From: Streptomyces violaceorubidus | GTDB taxonomy: Bacteria; Actinomycetota; Actinomycetes; Streptomycetales; Streptomycetaceae | Length of the DNA stretch: 64,000 nucleotides | Assembly (NCBI RefSeq): GCF_000717995.1 | Contig: NZ_JODM01000006.1 | Location: 310,001 to 374,000, forward strand | Reading direction: 5' to 3' | Shown here: one piece after another, positions 42,846 through 54,075 of the stretch | How the letters are laid out: each line of letters begins with the position of its first letter | Position numbering within the stretch: position 1 is the stretch's first letter | Position numbers and translations under genes: made by a program | Notes under the pieces: generated by a model | What the model was told of the DNA's origin: nothing | Seen by the model: only the letters and a program-made list of their open reading frames with translations | Database searches by the model: none

Positions 42846-44500
42846 GCGTCCCGTTCCGCTGCTTCCGCCGCTTCCGCCGGCGGCCGCTCCGGCAACCGTT
42901 CCGGCTCCGGCTCCCCGGCCTCGACCCGGTCGCCGTAGTACCACTCGCTCAGCGTCGCGCGCAGTCGGCCCACGTGAGGGGCATCGCCCTCCTTCGCGGA
43001 CGGCGTGAGCGGCTCGGGCTGCCTGCGCGCCGCCCGCAGCACATGACGCTCCTCGGGGTCGAGGGGCGCGTGGCTCTCGGCGTAGCCGCCCGCGAGGGAC
43101 TGGTGCACCTCGCCCGTCTCCTCGCCCTCGGTCAGGCGCTCGCGGTCGCGCTCCTGAAGGGCCAGGCAGACGCGCTTGGTCACCACGAAGGCCAGCGGCG
43201 GCGCCAGCACCAGAGCCACGCGGAAGATCCAGGTGAGCAGGTTCAGCGAGACGTGGAAGGTGTGGGCGAGGATGTCGTTCCCGCCGGCCAGCAGCAGCAC
43301 ACCGTAGAAGACGATCGCGGCGACGCCGAGCCCGGTGCGCACCGGCCTGTCCCGGGGCCGGTCGCACAGGTGGTGTTCCTCGTGGTCGCCCGTCACCCAC
43401 CGCTCGAAGAACGGGTAGGCGTACAGCACCGTGAACAGGGCGCCCGGCAGCAGGACCGCCGGCACCAGCACGTTCCACATGACGGTGTGGCCCGCCACCG
43501 CCGTCTCGAACGGAGGCATCAGCCGCAGCGAGCCCTCCAGGAACCCGACGTACCAGTCCGGCTGCGAACCCGTGGAGACGACGTCGGGGCGGTAGGGGCC
43601 GTACGTCCAGATCGGGTTGATCTCGGCCACCGCCGCCAGCACGGTCAGGAGACCGAAGACCATGAAGAACAGGCCGGTGGAGTTCGTCATGAACTGCGGG
43701 AACATCGGCTTGCCCACCGCGTTGCGCTCGGTGCGCCCGCGACCCGCCCAGTGGGTGTGCTTCAGGTAGAACACCAGGATCAGATGGGCCGTGACCAGCG
43801 CGACCAGCAGCGCGGGGAGCAGCAGGATGTGCACCGAGTACAGCCGCGGCACGATGTCGTGGCCGGGATACTCGCCGCCGAAGACGAACATGCTGATGTA
43901 CGTCCCCACCACCGGAAGGGACAGCATGATCCCCTGCGCGATGCGCAGCCCCGTCCCGGACAGCAGGTCGTCCGGGAGCGAGTAGCCGGCGAAGCCCTCG
44001 GCGAGCGCCAGCACGAACAGCGTGACACCGATCAGCCAGTTGACCTCACGCGGTCGGCGGAACGCCCCGGTGAAGAAAATCCGCAGCAGGTGCACCCCGA
44101 TGGCCGACAGGAACACCAGGGACGACCAGTGGTGCACCTGCCGGATCAGCAGCCCGCCGCGCACGTCGAAACTGATGTCCAGGGTCGAGCGGTACGCCTC
44201 CGACATGCTCATGCCCAGTAGGGGTTCGTGCGAGCCGTCGTAGACGACCTCCGTCATCGAGGGCTTGAAGAACAGCGTCAGCCAGACGCCGGTCAGCAGC
44301 AGCACGACGAAGCTGTACAGGGCGATCTCGCCCAGCAGGAACGACCAGTGCTCGGGGAAGGCCTTGCGCAGCAGCCCCCCGCCCTCGGAGACGGGGAGCC
44401 GCCCGTCGGCCCAGTTGACGGTGTGTTCGCCCGCGTGACGGGCCCGCGCAGCGGCGCGGGCCCTGCTCCTCTGCAACAGCACGGCGCATGGGTTCCCCAC
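42821..44500 (-). CDS. qcrB: Cytochrome b subunit of the bc1 complex (accessory copy)
   Basis: A 559-residue cytochrome b fused across b and subunit IV-like helices, as usual for actinobacteria. The haem-binding His pairs lie in QVHHWSSLVF with GVHLLRIF and in YSVHILLLPA with VTAHLILVF. The quinol-site segment is PDWYVGFLEG, and the N-terminus has FPEHWSFLLGEIALYSF. It oxidises menaquinol in the bc1-aa3 supercomplex. QcrA (Rieske) and QcrC genes are absent nearby. The start is uncertain: GTG 44500 lacks a clear ribosome site. It is convergent with ctaF, overlapping by 25 bp, instead of co-directional as in the main cluster. Confidence 0.93.
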   Translation of the reverse strand: MGNPCAVLLQRSRARAAARARHAGEHTVNWADGRLPVSEGGGLLRKAFPEHWSFLLGEIALYSFVVLLLTGVWLTLFFKPSMTEVVYDGSHEPLLGMSMSEAYRSTLDISFDVRGGLLIRQVHHWSSLVFLSAIGVHLLRIFFTGAFRRPREVNWLIGVTLFVLALAEGFAGYSLPDDLLSGTGLRIAQGIMLSLPVVGTYISMFVFGGEYPGHDIVPRLYSVHILLLPALLVALVTAHLILVFYLKHTHWAGRGRTERNAVGKPMFPQFMTNSTGLFFMVFGLLTVLAAVAEINPIWTYGPYRPDVVSTGSQPDWYVGFLEGSLRLMPPFETAVAGHTVMWNVLVPAVLLPGALFTVLYAYPFFERWVTGDHEEHHLCDRPRDRPVRTGLGVAAIVFYGVLLLAGGNDILAHTFHVSLNLLTWIFRVALVLAPPLAFVVTKRVCLALQERDRERLTEGEETGEVHQSLAGGYAESHAPLDPEERHVLRAARRQPEPLTPSAKEGDAPHVGRLRATLSEWYYGDRVEAGEPEPERLPERPPAEAAEAAERDAYSGEPER

Positions 44501-44640
44501 CGCCGGTGCCGGAAACTACACCCCGCGCGGGTGCCGTCACCCTCCGGCTTGCCCCTCCGCCCTCCGGCGTGTCCCGCAGGCCCACCCGGCGGCCGGATCC
44601 GCGCCACGGCACCTCGCGCGGGTCGGCGTCCGCCCGGAGG

Positions 44641-45000
44641 TCAGCGTCCGCCCGGCCCGCCGCTGCCGAAGGAGCCACTGCTGCCCTCGTCCCAGCGGGG
44701 CCGCTTCTGGTCGGAGGCGGTACGGCTGCCCTGGTGCCCCATCTCGTGCGGCAGCGTCCGCTCGTCGCGCCGCGGCATCTCGTCGGGCTCCCGACGCTCC
44801 CGCTCCTCATGGACGGGACCGTCGTCGGGCATACGGGGCTGCTCCTCGGGGCGCGGGGGCGGCGGCTCCCGGCGCTTCTGCCGGCTGCCGAAGGCGAACG
44901 CGCCGATCAGTACGGCCACCACCACCACGGCAGCGACGATCAGCCAGACGGCGAATGCGCCGGAGCCGCCCGCGGCCAGGTCCATCCATGCGTTGGTCAT
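44641..45000 (-). CDS. DUF6479-type single-TM protein
   Basis: A 119-residue protein with one transmembrane segment (about 12-35, GAFAVWLIVAAVVVVAVLIGAF) and a cytoplasmic tail rich in Pro, Arg, Glu and Asp (RREPPPPRPEEQPRMPDD). The layout matches Streptomyces DUF6479 proteins of unknown function. It is divergent from the Cys-rich protein gene, with 125 bp between the starts. No regulatory palindrome was found between them. Several Gly/Ser residues end the tail. Confidence 0.75.
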   Translation of the reverse strand: MTNAWMDLAAGGSGAFAVWLIVAAVVVVAVLIGAFAFGSRQKRREPPPPRPEEQPRMPDDGPVHEERERREPDEMPRRDERTLPHEMGHQGSRTASDQKRPRWDEGSSGSFGSGGPGGR

Positions 45001-45125
45001 GGAGCGCGGGTACCCCCGGCCCGCCCGGCCAACCTGCTCACCCAGGCCGGCGGCACCCGCGTCGCAGGCCCCGGAAACAACGGGCCCGGCGGTTTGGCGC
45101 CGCAACCGGCGGCAACCCGCGCGGT

Positions 45126-45503
45126 GTGACATCGACGACGACTTCCCAGCAGGAACTGTTCCGTTTCCTCGAGGACCGCTTCGCCTGCGCACAGGCGTGC
45201 ACCGAGTGCGCCCGGGCCTGCGCCCTGCGGGCGAGCCTCGTGGACCCGGACGGGACCGAGAACCAGGAACTCGTACGGCGCAGGGGCATCATGTGCGCGG
45301 AGGTCTGCGACGCGACCTGCCGGGTGCTGTCCGAGCAGAACCAGGTGGACGAGTCCGCCATCCGCGCCCAACTGGAGTGGTGCCGCCAGGTGTGCCTGGA
45401 GAGCGCGCACGTCTTCGACGGCCACCCGGGCGCCGAGGAGAGCGCCCGCGCCTGCCGCGACTGCGCCCGCGCCTGTGGAGAGTTCCTCGCCACCCTGCGC
45501 TGA
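45126..45503 (+). CDS. Four-helix Cys-rich protein (DUF326, copper-storage-like)
   Basis: A 125-residue protein with Cys pairs at regular helical spacing: CAQACTECARAC, CAEVCDATC, CRQVC and CRDCARAC. This is the DUF326/Csp-like four-helix bundle, in which inward-facing Cys bind many Cu(I) ions. There is no signal peptide, so cytosolic storage (Csp3-type) is likely. GTG 45126 was chosen because the domain follows at once. The gene is divergent from the DUF6479 gene. The nearby extra cytochrome oxidase genes (ctaD requires CuA/CuB) make a copper link attractive but unproven. Confidence 0.86.
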   Translation: MTSTTTSQQELFRFLEDRFACAQACTECARACALRASLVDPDGTENQELVRRRGIMCAEVCDATCRVLSEQNQVDESAIRAQLEWCRQVCLESAHVFDGHPGAEESARACRDCARACGEFLATLR

Positions 45504-45531
45504 GGCCTGGGATCCGGCCGCGCGGGGGCAT

Positions 45532-45537
45532 TAGCCT
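45532..45537 (+). promoter_or_regulatory. -10 box of probable leaderless transcript
   Basis: TAGCCT lies 6 nt before ATG 45544 and no ribosome site is visible. Confidence 0.4.
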
Positions 45538-45543
45538 GCCGCC

Positions 45544-46446
45544 ATGACGGCGACGCGGACGAACGCCGACCCCGGGCTCTTCGGCCCCGACTCGGTGACC
45601 TGGCAGGCGCACGGCGACCCGATGATGTGGGTGGCCGGCATCCGTGCGCTCTACCTCCAGGCCCTCCACCCGCGCGCCGTGCGCGGCGTGATGCAGAACA
45701 GCGACTTCCGGCGCGACGCCTGGGGCCGGCTCATGCGCACCGCGGGCTTCGTCGGCACCACGACGTACGGCACCACCGAGGCCGCCGAGCGGGCCGGTGC
45801 CCGGGTACGGAAGATCCACCGCATGCTCGGCGCCACGGACCCGGCGACGGGCGAGCGCTACGGCGTCGACGAACCCGCCCTGCTGCTGTGGGTGCACTGC
45901 GCCGAGATCGGCTCCTACCTGCACGTCCTGCGCCGCTCCGGATTCCCGCTCACCGACGCGCACGCCGACCGCTACCTCGCCGAACACCGGCACAGCGCCC
46001 GTCTCGTCGGCCTCGACCCCGGCTCCGTACCCGCGAACCGCGCCGAACTGGCGGCCTACTTCGCGGGGGTACGGCCCGAACTGGCCGCGGGAGCGGACGC
46101 GCACGAGGTGGACGACTTCCTGCTCCGCCCGCCCACGCACCCGCTCCTGGTCCCGGCCCGCGCGCTGCTGTGGCGACGGGTCGCCCGTCTCGCGTACGAC
46201 TCCCTGCCGCCGTACGCGCACGAGCTCTACGGCAGACCCGCGCCCCCGCCCGCCACCGTCACCCGCCGACTGTGCGCCACGGGCACCCTGCTGCGCCGGA
46301 TCCCCGCGCGTGTGCGCTGGCAGCTGCCGCCCCGGCACATCCTGCGCGCCATGGAACGGCTCGGCCCGGGCGCACGCCCCGCGCCATACAAAATCGGACG
46401 ACAAGCGGCCATACTGGACCGGCCAGGGGAGGGCGCGGCGGACTGA
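45544..46446 (+). CDS. DUF2236 / MpaB-like oxygenase
   Basis: A 300-residue protein of the DUF2236 family, haem-containing oxygenases related to latex-clearing protein and MpaB. The family marks visible are HGDPMMWVAGIRALYLQALHP (given here in two pieces, HGDPMMWVAG and LYLQALHPRA), AGFVGTTTYGT with R and H residues, and WVHCAEIGSYL. No signal peptide is present, so it is likely cytosolic. The reaction on its native substrate is unknown. It lies 40 bp after the Cys-rich protein gene and probably has its own promoter. The kinase gene follows after 21 bp and may be co-transcribed. Confidence 0.87.
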   Translation: MTATRTNADPGLFGPDSVTWQAHGDPMMWVAGIRALYLQALHPRAVRGVMQNSDFRRDAWGRLMRTAGFVGTTTYGTTEAAERAGARVRKIHRMLGATDPATGERYGVDEPALLLWVHCAEIGSYLHVLRRSGFPLTDAHADRYLAEHRHSARLVGLDPGSVPANRAELAAYFAGVRPELAAGADAHEVDDFLLRPPTHPLLVPARALLWRRVARLAYDSLPPYAHELYGRPAPPPATVTRRLCATGTLLRRIPARVRWQLPPRHILRAMERLGPGARPAPYKIGRQAAILDRPGEGAAD

Positions 46447-46467
46447 ACCACGGGGGCGGGCGAAGTC

Positions 46468-48708
<2,241 letters not shown>

Positions 48709-48715
48709 CCGCGCA

Positions 48716-48746
48716 CGGGGGCGCGACGGCGGGCTGGTCGCCCCCG
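48716..48746 (+). terminator. Terminator hairpin after the kinase gene
   Basis: CGGGGGCG (48716-48723) and CGCCCCCG (48739-48746) form a perfect 8-bp stem 7 bp after the stop codon. Confidence 0.65.
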
Positions 48747-48769
48747 GCCGGGCCGTGTTACCAAGAGCC

Positions 48770-50350
48770 ATGACGACCCCGCCCCGCACCTCCCGCACCT
48801 TTGACGTCGTCGTGGTCGGCGGCGGCCACAACGGCCTGGTCGCCGCCGCCTATCTGGCCCGGGCCGGACGCTCCGTGCTGGTCCTGGAACGGCTGGACCA
48901 CACCGGCGGGGCGGCCGTGTCCACCCGGCCGTTCGCCGGGGTCGACGCACGGCTGTCGCGCTACTCGTACCTGGTCAGCCTGCTGCCCAGGAAGATCGTG
49001 CGGGACCTCGGCCTGGACTTCCGGGTGCGGGCGCGCACCGTCTCCTCCTACACGCCCGTCGAGCGCGCCGGGCGGCCCACCGGGCTCCTCGTCGGGGGCG
49101 GCGAGCGCCGCACCCGCGAGTCCTTCGCCCGGCTGACCGGTTCGGAGCAGGAGTACGCCGCCTGGCAGCGCTTCTACGCCATGACCGGCCATGTGGCCCA
49201 GCGGGTCTTCCCCACCCTCACCGAACCCCTGCCCACCCGGGACGAACTGCGCCGCCGGGTCGACGACGAGAGGGCCTGGCGGGCCCTGTTCGAGGAGCCG
49301 GTCGGCGTCGCCGTCGAGGAGCACTTCGCCGACGACCTGGTCCGGGGCGTCGCCCTCACCGACGCGCTGATCGGCACCTTCGCCGACGCCCACGACCCCT
49401 CGCTGGTCCAGAACCGCTGCTTCCTCTACCACGTCATCGGTGGCGGCACCGGCGCCTGGGACGTGCCGGTCGGCGGCATGGGCGCCCTCACCGACGCGCT
49501 GGCGGACACGGCCCGCGCCGCCGGTGCCGTGCTCGCCACCGGTCACGAGGCGGTGCGGATCGACACGGACGGGCACACGGCCGAGGTCACCCACCGCTCG
49601 GCCGACGGCGAGCACGTCGCCGCCGCCCGCCACGTCCTGGTCAACGCCTCCCCGCGGGAACTGGCGGCGCTCACGGGCCAGGCGCCGCCCCCGCCGGCCG
49701 AGGGCGCCCAGCTCAAGGTGAACATGCTGCTGACCCGGCTCCCGCGGCTGCGCGACCCCGAGACCGACCCGCGCGAGGCCTTCGCCGGCACCTTCCACAT
49801 CGCCGAGGGCTACGGCCAATTGGCCGACGCGCACGCCCGCGCGACCGCCGGGGAACTGCCCGAGGCGCCGCCCTGCGAGATCTACTGCCACTCGCTGACC
49901 GACCCGACGATCCTCGCCCCCGACCTGGCCGCCCGGGGCATGCACACCTTCACCCTGTTCGGCCTGCACACCCCGGCCCGCCTCTTCGCCCGGGACAACG
50001 ACGCCGTACGCGAGGAACTGCTGAAGTCGACCCTCGCCCAGCTCGACGCCCACCTCGCCGAGCCCCTCGCGGACTGCCTGGCGACCGACGCCGACGGGCG
50101 GCCCTGCATCGAGGCCAGGTCGCCGCTCGACCTGGAACGCGACCTGCGCCTGCCCGGCGGGAACATCTTCCACCGCGAGCTGTCCTGGCCCCACGCCCAG
50201 GAGGGCACCGGCCACTGGGGAGTGGAGACCGGGCAGGCGAACGTCCTGCTGTGCGGCGCGGGCGCCGTGCGCGGGGGAGGGGTCAGCGGGGTGCCGGGCC
50301 ACAACGCGGCGATGGCGGTGCTGGACGGGACCGGGTACGGGGCCCGCTAG
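48770..50350 (+). CDS. FAD-dependent oxidoreductase (CrtI/phytoene desaturase-like)
   Basis: A 526-residue flavoprotein. The N-terminal dinucleotide motif VVGGGHNGLVAAAYLARAG and a following TGGAAVSTRPF match the NAD(P)/FAD-dependent desaturase family. The C-terminal FAD-binding motif LLCGAGAVRGGGVSGVPG is also typical. Family members range from carotenoid desaturases to pyridine-nucleotide oxidoreductases of unknown role. No carotenoid genes are nearby, so a carotenoid role is unlikely. It starts 61 bp after the kinase stop and ends with a 4-bp overlap against the convergent serine hydrolase gene. Confidence 0.9.
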   Translation: MTTPPRTSRTFDVVVVGGGHNGLVAAAYLARAGRSVLVLERLDHTGGAAVSTRPFAGVDARLSRYSYLVSLLPRKIVRDLGLDFRVRARTVSSYTPVERAGRPTGLLVGGGERRTRESFARLTGSEQEYAAWQRFYAMTGHVAQRVFPTLTEPLPTRDELRRRVDDERAWRALFEEPVGVAVEEHFADDLVRGVALTDALIGTFADAHDPSLVQNRCFLYHVIGGGTGAWDVPVGGMGALTDALADTARAAGAVLATGHEAVRIDTDGHTAEVTHRSADGEHVAAARHVLVNASPRELAALTGQAPPPPAEGAQLKVNMLLTRLPRLRDPETDPREAFAGTFHIAEGYGQLADAHARATAGELPEAPPCEIYCHSLTDPTILAPDLAARGMHTFTLFGLHTPARLFARDNDAVREELLKSTLAQLDAHLAEPLADCLATDADGRPCIEARSPLDLERDLRLPGGNIFHRELSWPHAQEGTGHWGVETGQANVLLCGAGAVRGGGVSGVPGHNAAMAVLDGTGYGAR

Positions 50351-52122
50351 TCGGCCGACGCCGTCCACCCCATCGTCCCCACACGGGCCGCGTCCGCCGG
50401 GCGCGCGTCGTGGAACAGGACGTCGCCGGCCGCCTCCACGCGCAGCCCGTCGACGTACGCCCCGCGGCCCACGTACAGCCGGTCGGTCGTGTACCGCCAG
50501 CGCAGGGTGAGGCCGCGGGCGGCCGGGAGGTCGGCGCCCAGCCGGTGCCAGACGCGCCCCGACCAGCCGGTGGCCGAGCCCTGCGGATGCTCGCGGGGAG
50601 CCTCGCCGCGGCGCGTCGTGGTGAACGGGACCGGCCGCCACCCGGCGCCGCCGTCGGTCGAGACCTCCAGGACCAGCGTGTCCGACCCCGGCTCGGTGTC
50701 CCACCACAGCGCGCAGCCCAGCCGGGCCCGGCCGCCCGACGTGTCCAGCGCGGGCAGCGTGAGCGTGGCCGTGGCGGCACTCGCCGTCCCCGAGAACCAC
50801 GCCGTGCGCCCGTGCGCCGGACGGACCGGCACCGCCCGTGCCAGGTTGGTGCCCGCCGCCACCCGGGGAGCCGACCCGGAACGCCAGCCGCGCACCGGGT
50901 GGACGGAGTTGCCGAGGACCACGAGGAACGAATCGGTGGTCGGGTCGAGCACCAGCGAGGTGCCCGTGAAACCGGTGTGTCCGGCCGTGCGCGGCGTCGC
51001 CATCGCACCCATGTACCAGTGCTGGTACAGCTCGAAACCGAGGCCGTGCTCGTCGCCCGGGAAGTCGGTGTTGAAGTCGGTGAACATCAGCTCCACCGAC
51101 TCCGGCCGCAGGATCCGGGCCCGGCCGTAGGAGCCGCCGTTGAGCAGCGTACGGCCGAGGACCGCGAGGTCCCACGCCGAGGAGAACACCCCCGCGTGAC
51201 CGGCGACGCCGCCCAGGCTGAAGGCGTTCTCGTCGTGCACCTCGCCCCACACCAGCCCCCGGTCCAGGCCGGACCAGGGCTTGCGGGCGTCCTCGGTGGC
51301 GGCGATCCCCGGCCGCCAGGAGGCGGGCGGGTTGTAGCGGGTGCGGGTGAGACCGAGGGGTTGCGTGATCTCGTCCCGCAGCAGCGCGTCCAGAGTGCGG
51401 CCGGTGACCCCCTCCAGTACCAGCTGGAGCGAGATCATGTTCAGGTCCGAGTACAGGTACGCCGTGCCGGGCGCGTTCACCGGCGCCTCGTCGTAGACGA
51501 GCTGGACCTTCTCCTCGTACGTGGGCGCGCCGTACAGCGGGATCCACGCCCGGAAGCCGGAGGTGTGCGTGAGCAGGTGACGGATCGTCACGCCCTGCTT
51601 GCCCGCCCGGCCGAAGTCCGGCAGGTACGAGGCGACCGGCGCCTCCAGCTCCAGCGCGCCCCGTTCCAGCTGCTGCACGGCGAGGATCGAGGTGAACAGC
51701 TTGGAGATCGACGCGAGGTCGAACACCGTGTCCCGGGCCATCGGGATCTGCTCACCCGCCGGGAACTCGACGCCGGTGTCGGTCGCCTCGTCGTAGGAGC
51801 GGTAGCGAACCGCCATGCCGATCGGTTCGTGCAGCGCCACCGTGCCGCCCCGGCCGGCGAGCAGCACGGCGCCCGCGTACCACGGGTGGACGGGGGACGG
51901 ACCGAGGAACGCCTCGGCGTCGGTGACGAGCTGCCGCAGATGGCCCGGGAGCAGCCCGGCACCCTCGGCGGAGCCGCGCCGCAGGGTGGGGCGCCGGCCC
52001 CGGTCGGGGACGGCCGCGGCAGGCCCGGCCGCGAACGGGGCGATGGCCAGGGCACCCCCCAGGGCCAGGGCGCCGGCGCCCAGTTGACGCCGTGACCATC
52101 CGTTCGTCGCCTGACCGGCCAT
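50347..52122 (-). CDS. Tat-exported serine hydrolase (class C beta-lactamase/esterase family)
   Basis: A 591-residue exported enzyme. The twin-arginine signal (WSRRQLGAGALALGG) is followed by a beta-lactamase-type hydrolase domain (about 60-410) with SISK, the Tyr motif YSDLN and the KTG-equivalent HTGFTG. The C-terminal 150 residues (about 430-585) look like a beta-sandwich binding module. The family includes D-aminopeptidases, esterases and PBP-like enzymes, so antibiotic resistance should not be assumed. ATG 52122 follows GGGAGG. Upstream, GAAA/TTTC repeats suggest a regulator of the kind found at MurQ or sugar-amine loci. Confidence 0.88.
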   Translation of the reverse strand: MAGQATNGWSRRQLGAGALALGGALAIAPFAAGPAAAVPDRGRRPTLRRGSAEGAGLLPGHLRQLVTDAEAFLGPSPVHPWYAGAVLLAGRGGTVALHEPIGMAVRYRSYDEATDTGVEFPAGEQIPMARDTVFDLASISKLFTSILAVQQLERGALELEAPVASYLPDFGRAGKQGVTIRHLLTHTSGFRAWIPLYGAPTYEEKVQLVYDEAPVNAPGTAYLYSDLNMISLQLVLEGVTGRTLDALLRDEITQPLGLTRTRYNPPASWRPGIAATEDARKPWSGLDRGLVWGEVHDENAFSLGGVAGHAGVFSSAWDLAVLGRTLLNGGSYGRARILRPESVELMFTDFNTDFPGDEHGLGFELYQHWYMGAMATPRTAGHTGFTGTSLVLDPTTDSFLVVLGNSVHPVRGWRSGSAPRVAAGTNLARAVPVRPAHGRTAWFSGTASAATATLTLPALDTSGGRARLGCALWWDTEPGSDTLVLEVSTDGGAGWRPVPFTTTRRGEAPREHPQGSATGWSGRVWHRLGADLPAARGLTLRWRYTTDRLYVGRGAYVDGLRVEAAGDVLFHDARPADAARVGTMGWTASAD

Positions 52123-52147
52123 CGAAGAGCCTCCCGCCGCCGAAACT

Positions 52148-52188
52148 GAAAGTATCTTTCCCGGATCGCCGTGCGGGGTGAAACTTTC
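52148..52188. promoter_or_regulatory. GAAA...TTTC inverted repeats upstream of serine hydrolase
   Basis: GAAAG-TAT-CTTTC (52148-52160) and GAAA-C-TTTC (52180-52188) lie in a bidirectional region serving the hydrolase and, on the other side, the acyl-CoA ligase gene. Confidence 0.45.
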
Positions 52189-52294
52189 CTGTCAGCGACG
52201 GGTCGTGTCAATGGGGCGCACGCGGCCGATGCGAGGAGCCGACGGGCCGGGCACACCGCTTGACCCGCCCCCGCTACCGGCCGAGGATCAGGTC

Positions 52295-53794
52295 ATGACG
52301 CCCGGACACGGCAGCACGGTCGACGGGGTGCTGCGGCGCAGTGCCCGACGCACTCCGGCACGCGTCGCGGTGGAGTACCGCGACCGCTCCTGGACGTACG
52401 AGGAGCTGGACACCGCGGTCTCCCGCGCGGCGAGCGTCCTGCTGGGCGAGGGACTGTCCCCCGGTGACCGGGTCGGTGCCTACGGCCACAACTCCGACGC
52501 CTACCTGATCGCGTTCCTGGCCTGCGCCCGCGCGGGCCTGGTGCACGTCCCGGTCAACCAGAACCTCACCGGCGACGACCTCGCCTACCTCGTCGGCCAG
52601 TCCGGCAGCACCCTGGTCCTCGCCGATCCCGACCTCGCCGCCCGGCTCCCCGGCGAAACCCGCGCCCTGCCGCTGCGCGACGCCGGCGACTCGCTCCTGG
52701 CCCGCCTCGCGTCGGCGCCCGCGTACGACGGCCCCGAACCGGGCGCCGAGGACCTGGTGCAACTGCTCTACACCTCCGGCACCACCGCCCTGCCCAAGGG
52801 CGCGATGATGACCCACCGGGCACTGGTGCACGAGTACCTGAGCGCCATCACCGCCCTCGACCTCGGCGCCGGAGACCGCCCCGTGCACGCGCTCCCGCTC
52901 TACCACTCGGCCCAGACCCACGTCTTCCTGCTGCCCTACCTCGCCCTCGGCGCCACCAACATCATCCTGGACGCCCCCGACGGCGACCGGCTCCTCGACC
53001 TGATCGAAGCGGGCCGCGTGGACAGCCTCTTCGCACCGCCGACCGTGTGGATCGGCCTCGCGAACCGCGCCGACTTCGCCACCCGCGACCTCGACGGCCT
53101 GCGCAAGGCCTACTACGGCGCGTCGATCATGCCGGTGCCGGTCCTGGAGCGGCTGCGCGCCCGCCTGCCGCACCTCGCCTTCTACAACTGCTTCGGCCAG
53201 AGCGAGATCGGTCCCCTCGCCACCGTCCTGGGCCCGGACGAGCACGAGGGCCGCATGGACTCCTGCGGCCGTCCCGTCCTCTTCGTCGACGCGCGCGTGG
53301 TCGACGAGGACGGCAAGGACGTGCCCGACGGCACGCCCGGCGAAGTCGTCTACCGTTCCCCGCAGTTGTGCGACGGATACTGGGACAAGCCCGAGGAGAC
53401 CGAGGCGGCCTTCCGCGACGGCTGGTTCCACTCCGGCGACCTCGCCGTACGGGACGCGGACGGCTACTACACGATCGTCGACCGGGTGAAGGACGTCATC
53501 AACTCCGGTGGCGTCCTGGTGGCCTCCCGCCAGGTCGAGGACGCCCTCTACACCCACGACGCCGTCGCCGAGGCGGCCGTGATCGGCCTGCCCGACGAGC
53601 GGTGGATCGAGGCCGTCACCGCCGTCGTCGTCCCGCGCGGCGAGGTCGCCGAGGACGAGCTGATCGCGCACGTCCGCGAGCGGCTCACCGCGTTCAAGGC
53701 GCCCAAGCGGGTGCGGTTCGTGGACGCCCTGCCGCGCAACGCCAGCGGGAAGATCCTCAAGAGGGAGCTGCGGGAGCGCTTCGCCGGTTCCTGA
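52295..53794 (+). CDS. Fatty-acid-CoA ligase / AMP-dependent synthetase
   Basis: A 499-residue member of the ANL superfamily. The nucleotide motif YTSGTTALPKGAMMTH (about 167-182), the A5-like NCFGQSEIGP, the A7 GWFHSGDLAV and A8 RVKDVINSGGVL are present. The C-terminal catalytic Lys is in ASGKILKREL. It activates a carboxylic acid as an acyl adenylate and transfers it to CoA; a medium- or long-chain fatty acid is the usual assignment. GAGGATCAGG precedes ATG 52295. Upstream GAAA/TTTC repeats lie between it and the serine hydrolase. It may work with the dienoyl-CoA reductase at 11539 only in the broad sense of fatty-acid catabolism. Confidence 0.9.
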   Translation: MTPGHGSTVDGVLRRSARRTPARVAVEYRDRSWTYEELDTAVSRAASVLLGEGLSPGDRVGAYGHNSDAYLIAFLACARAGLVHVPVNQNLTGDDLAYLVGQSGSTLVLADPDLAARLPGETRALPLRDAGDSLLARLASAPAYDGPEPGAEDLVQLLYTSGTTALPKGAMMTHRALVHEYLSAITALDLGAGDRPVHALPLYHSAQTHVFLLPYLALGATNIILDAPDGDRLLDLIEAGRVDSLFAPPTVWIGLANRADFATRDLDGLRKAYYGASIMPVPVLERLRARLPHLAFYNCFGQSEIGPLATVLGPDEHEGRMDSCGRPVLFVDARVVDEDGKDVPDGTPGEVVYRSPQLCDGYWDKPEETEAAFRDGWFHSGDLAVRDADGYYTIVDRVKDVINSGGVLVASRQVEDALYTHDAVAEAAVIGLPDERWIEAVTAVVVPRGEVAEDELIAHVRERLTAFKAPKRVRFVDALPRNASGKILKRELRERFAGS

Positions 53795-54075
53795 CGCCAC
53801 GACCCGGTCGCGCGCCACATCGACTCCACGCCCACTCGGCCCGGGTCCTGGTCATGCCGCCGACGGCCGGGCGGCGCCGCCGCGCGAGGAGGAGCCCTGG
53901 GGCCGGGCCGGCGGCCATCCGGCGCTGCCGGGCGTGGTCCACCGGATCGCCGCCCTCCTCGGACCGGACCGATCTCCCGCGCGTCGCTTCGCGAAGCACT
54001 GTCCACATGGCCTGTCGGCCGTCCGACCCGATCGCTAGGCTGGCCGCGGACGACGACACCGGGAGGAGCACGGAC

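Noticed and set aside
48758..51547. A 900-residue open frame opposite the CrtI-like and serine hydrolase genes
   Set aside because: It is antisense to genes with intact catalytic motifs and has no ribosome site or recognised domain.
50347..52122. Serine hydrolase as an antibiotic-resistance beta-lactamase
   Set aside because: Class C-type folds include many esterases and D-aminopeptidases. The motifs SISK, YSDLN and HTGFTG alone do not show resistance, and a C-terminal binding domain argues against it.
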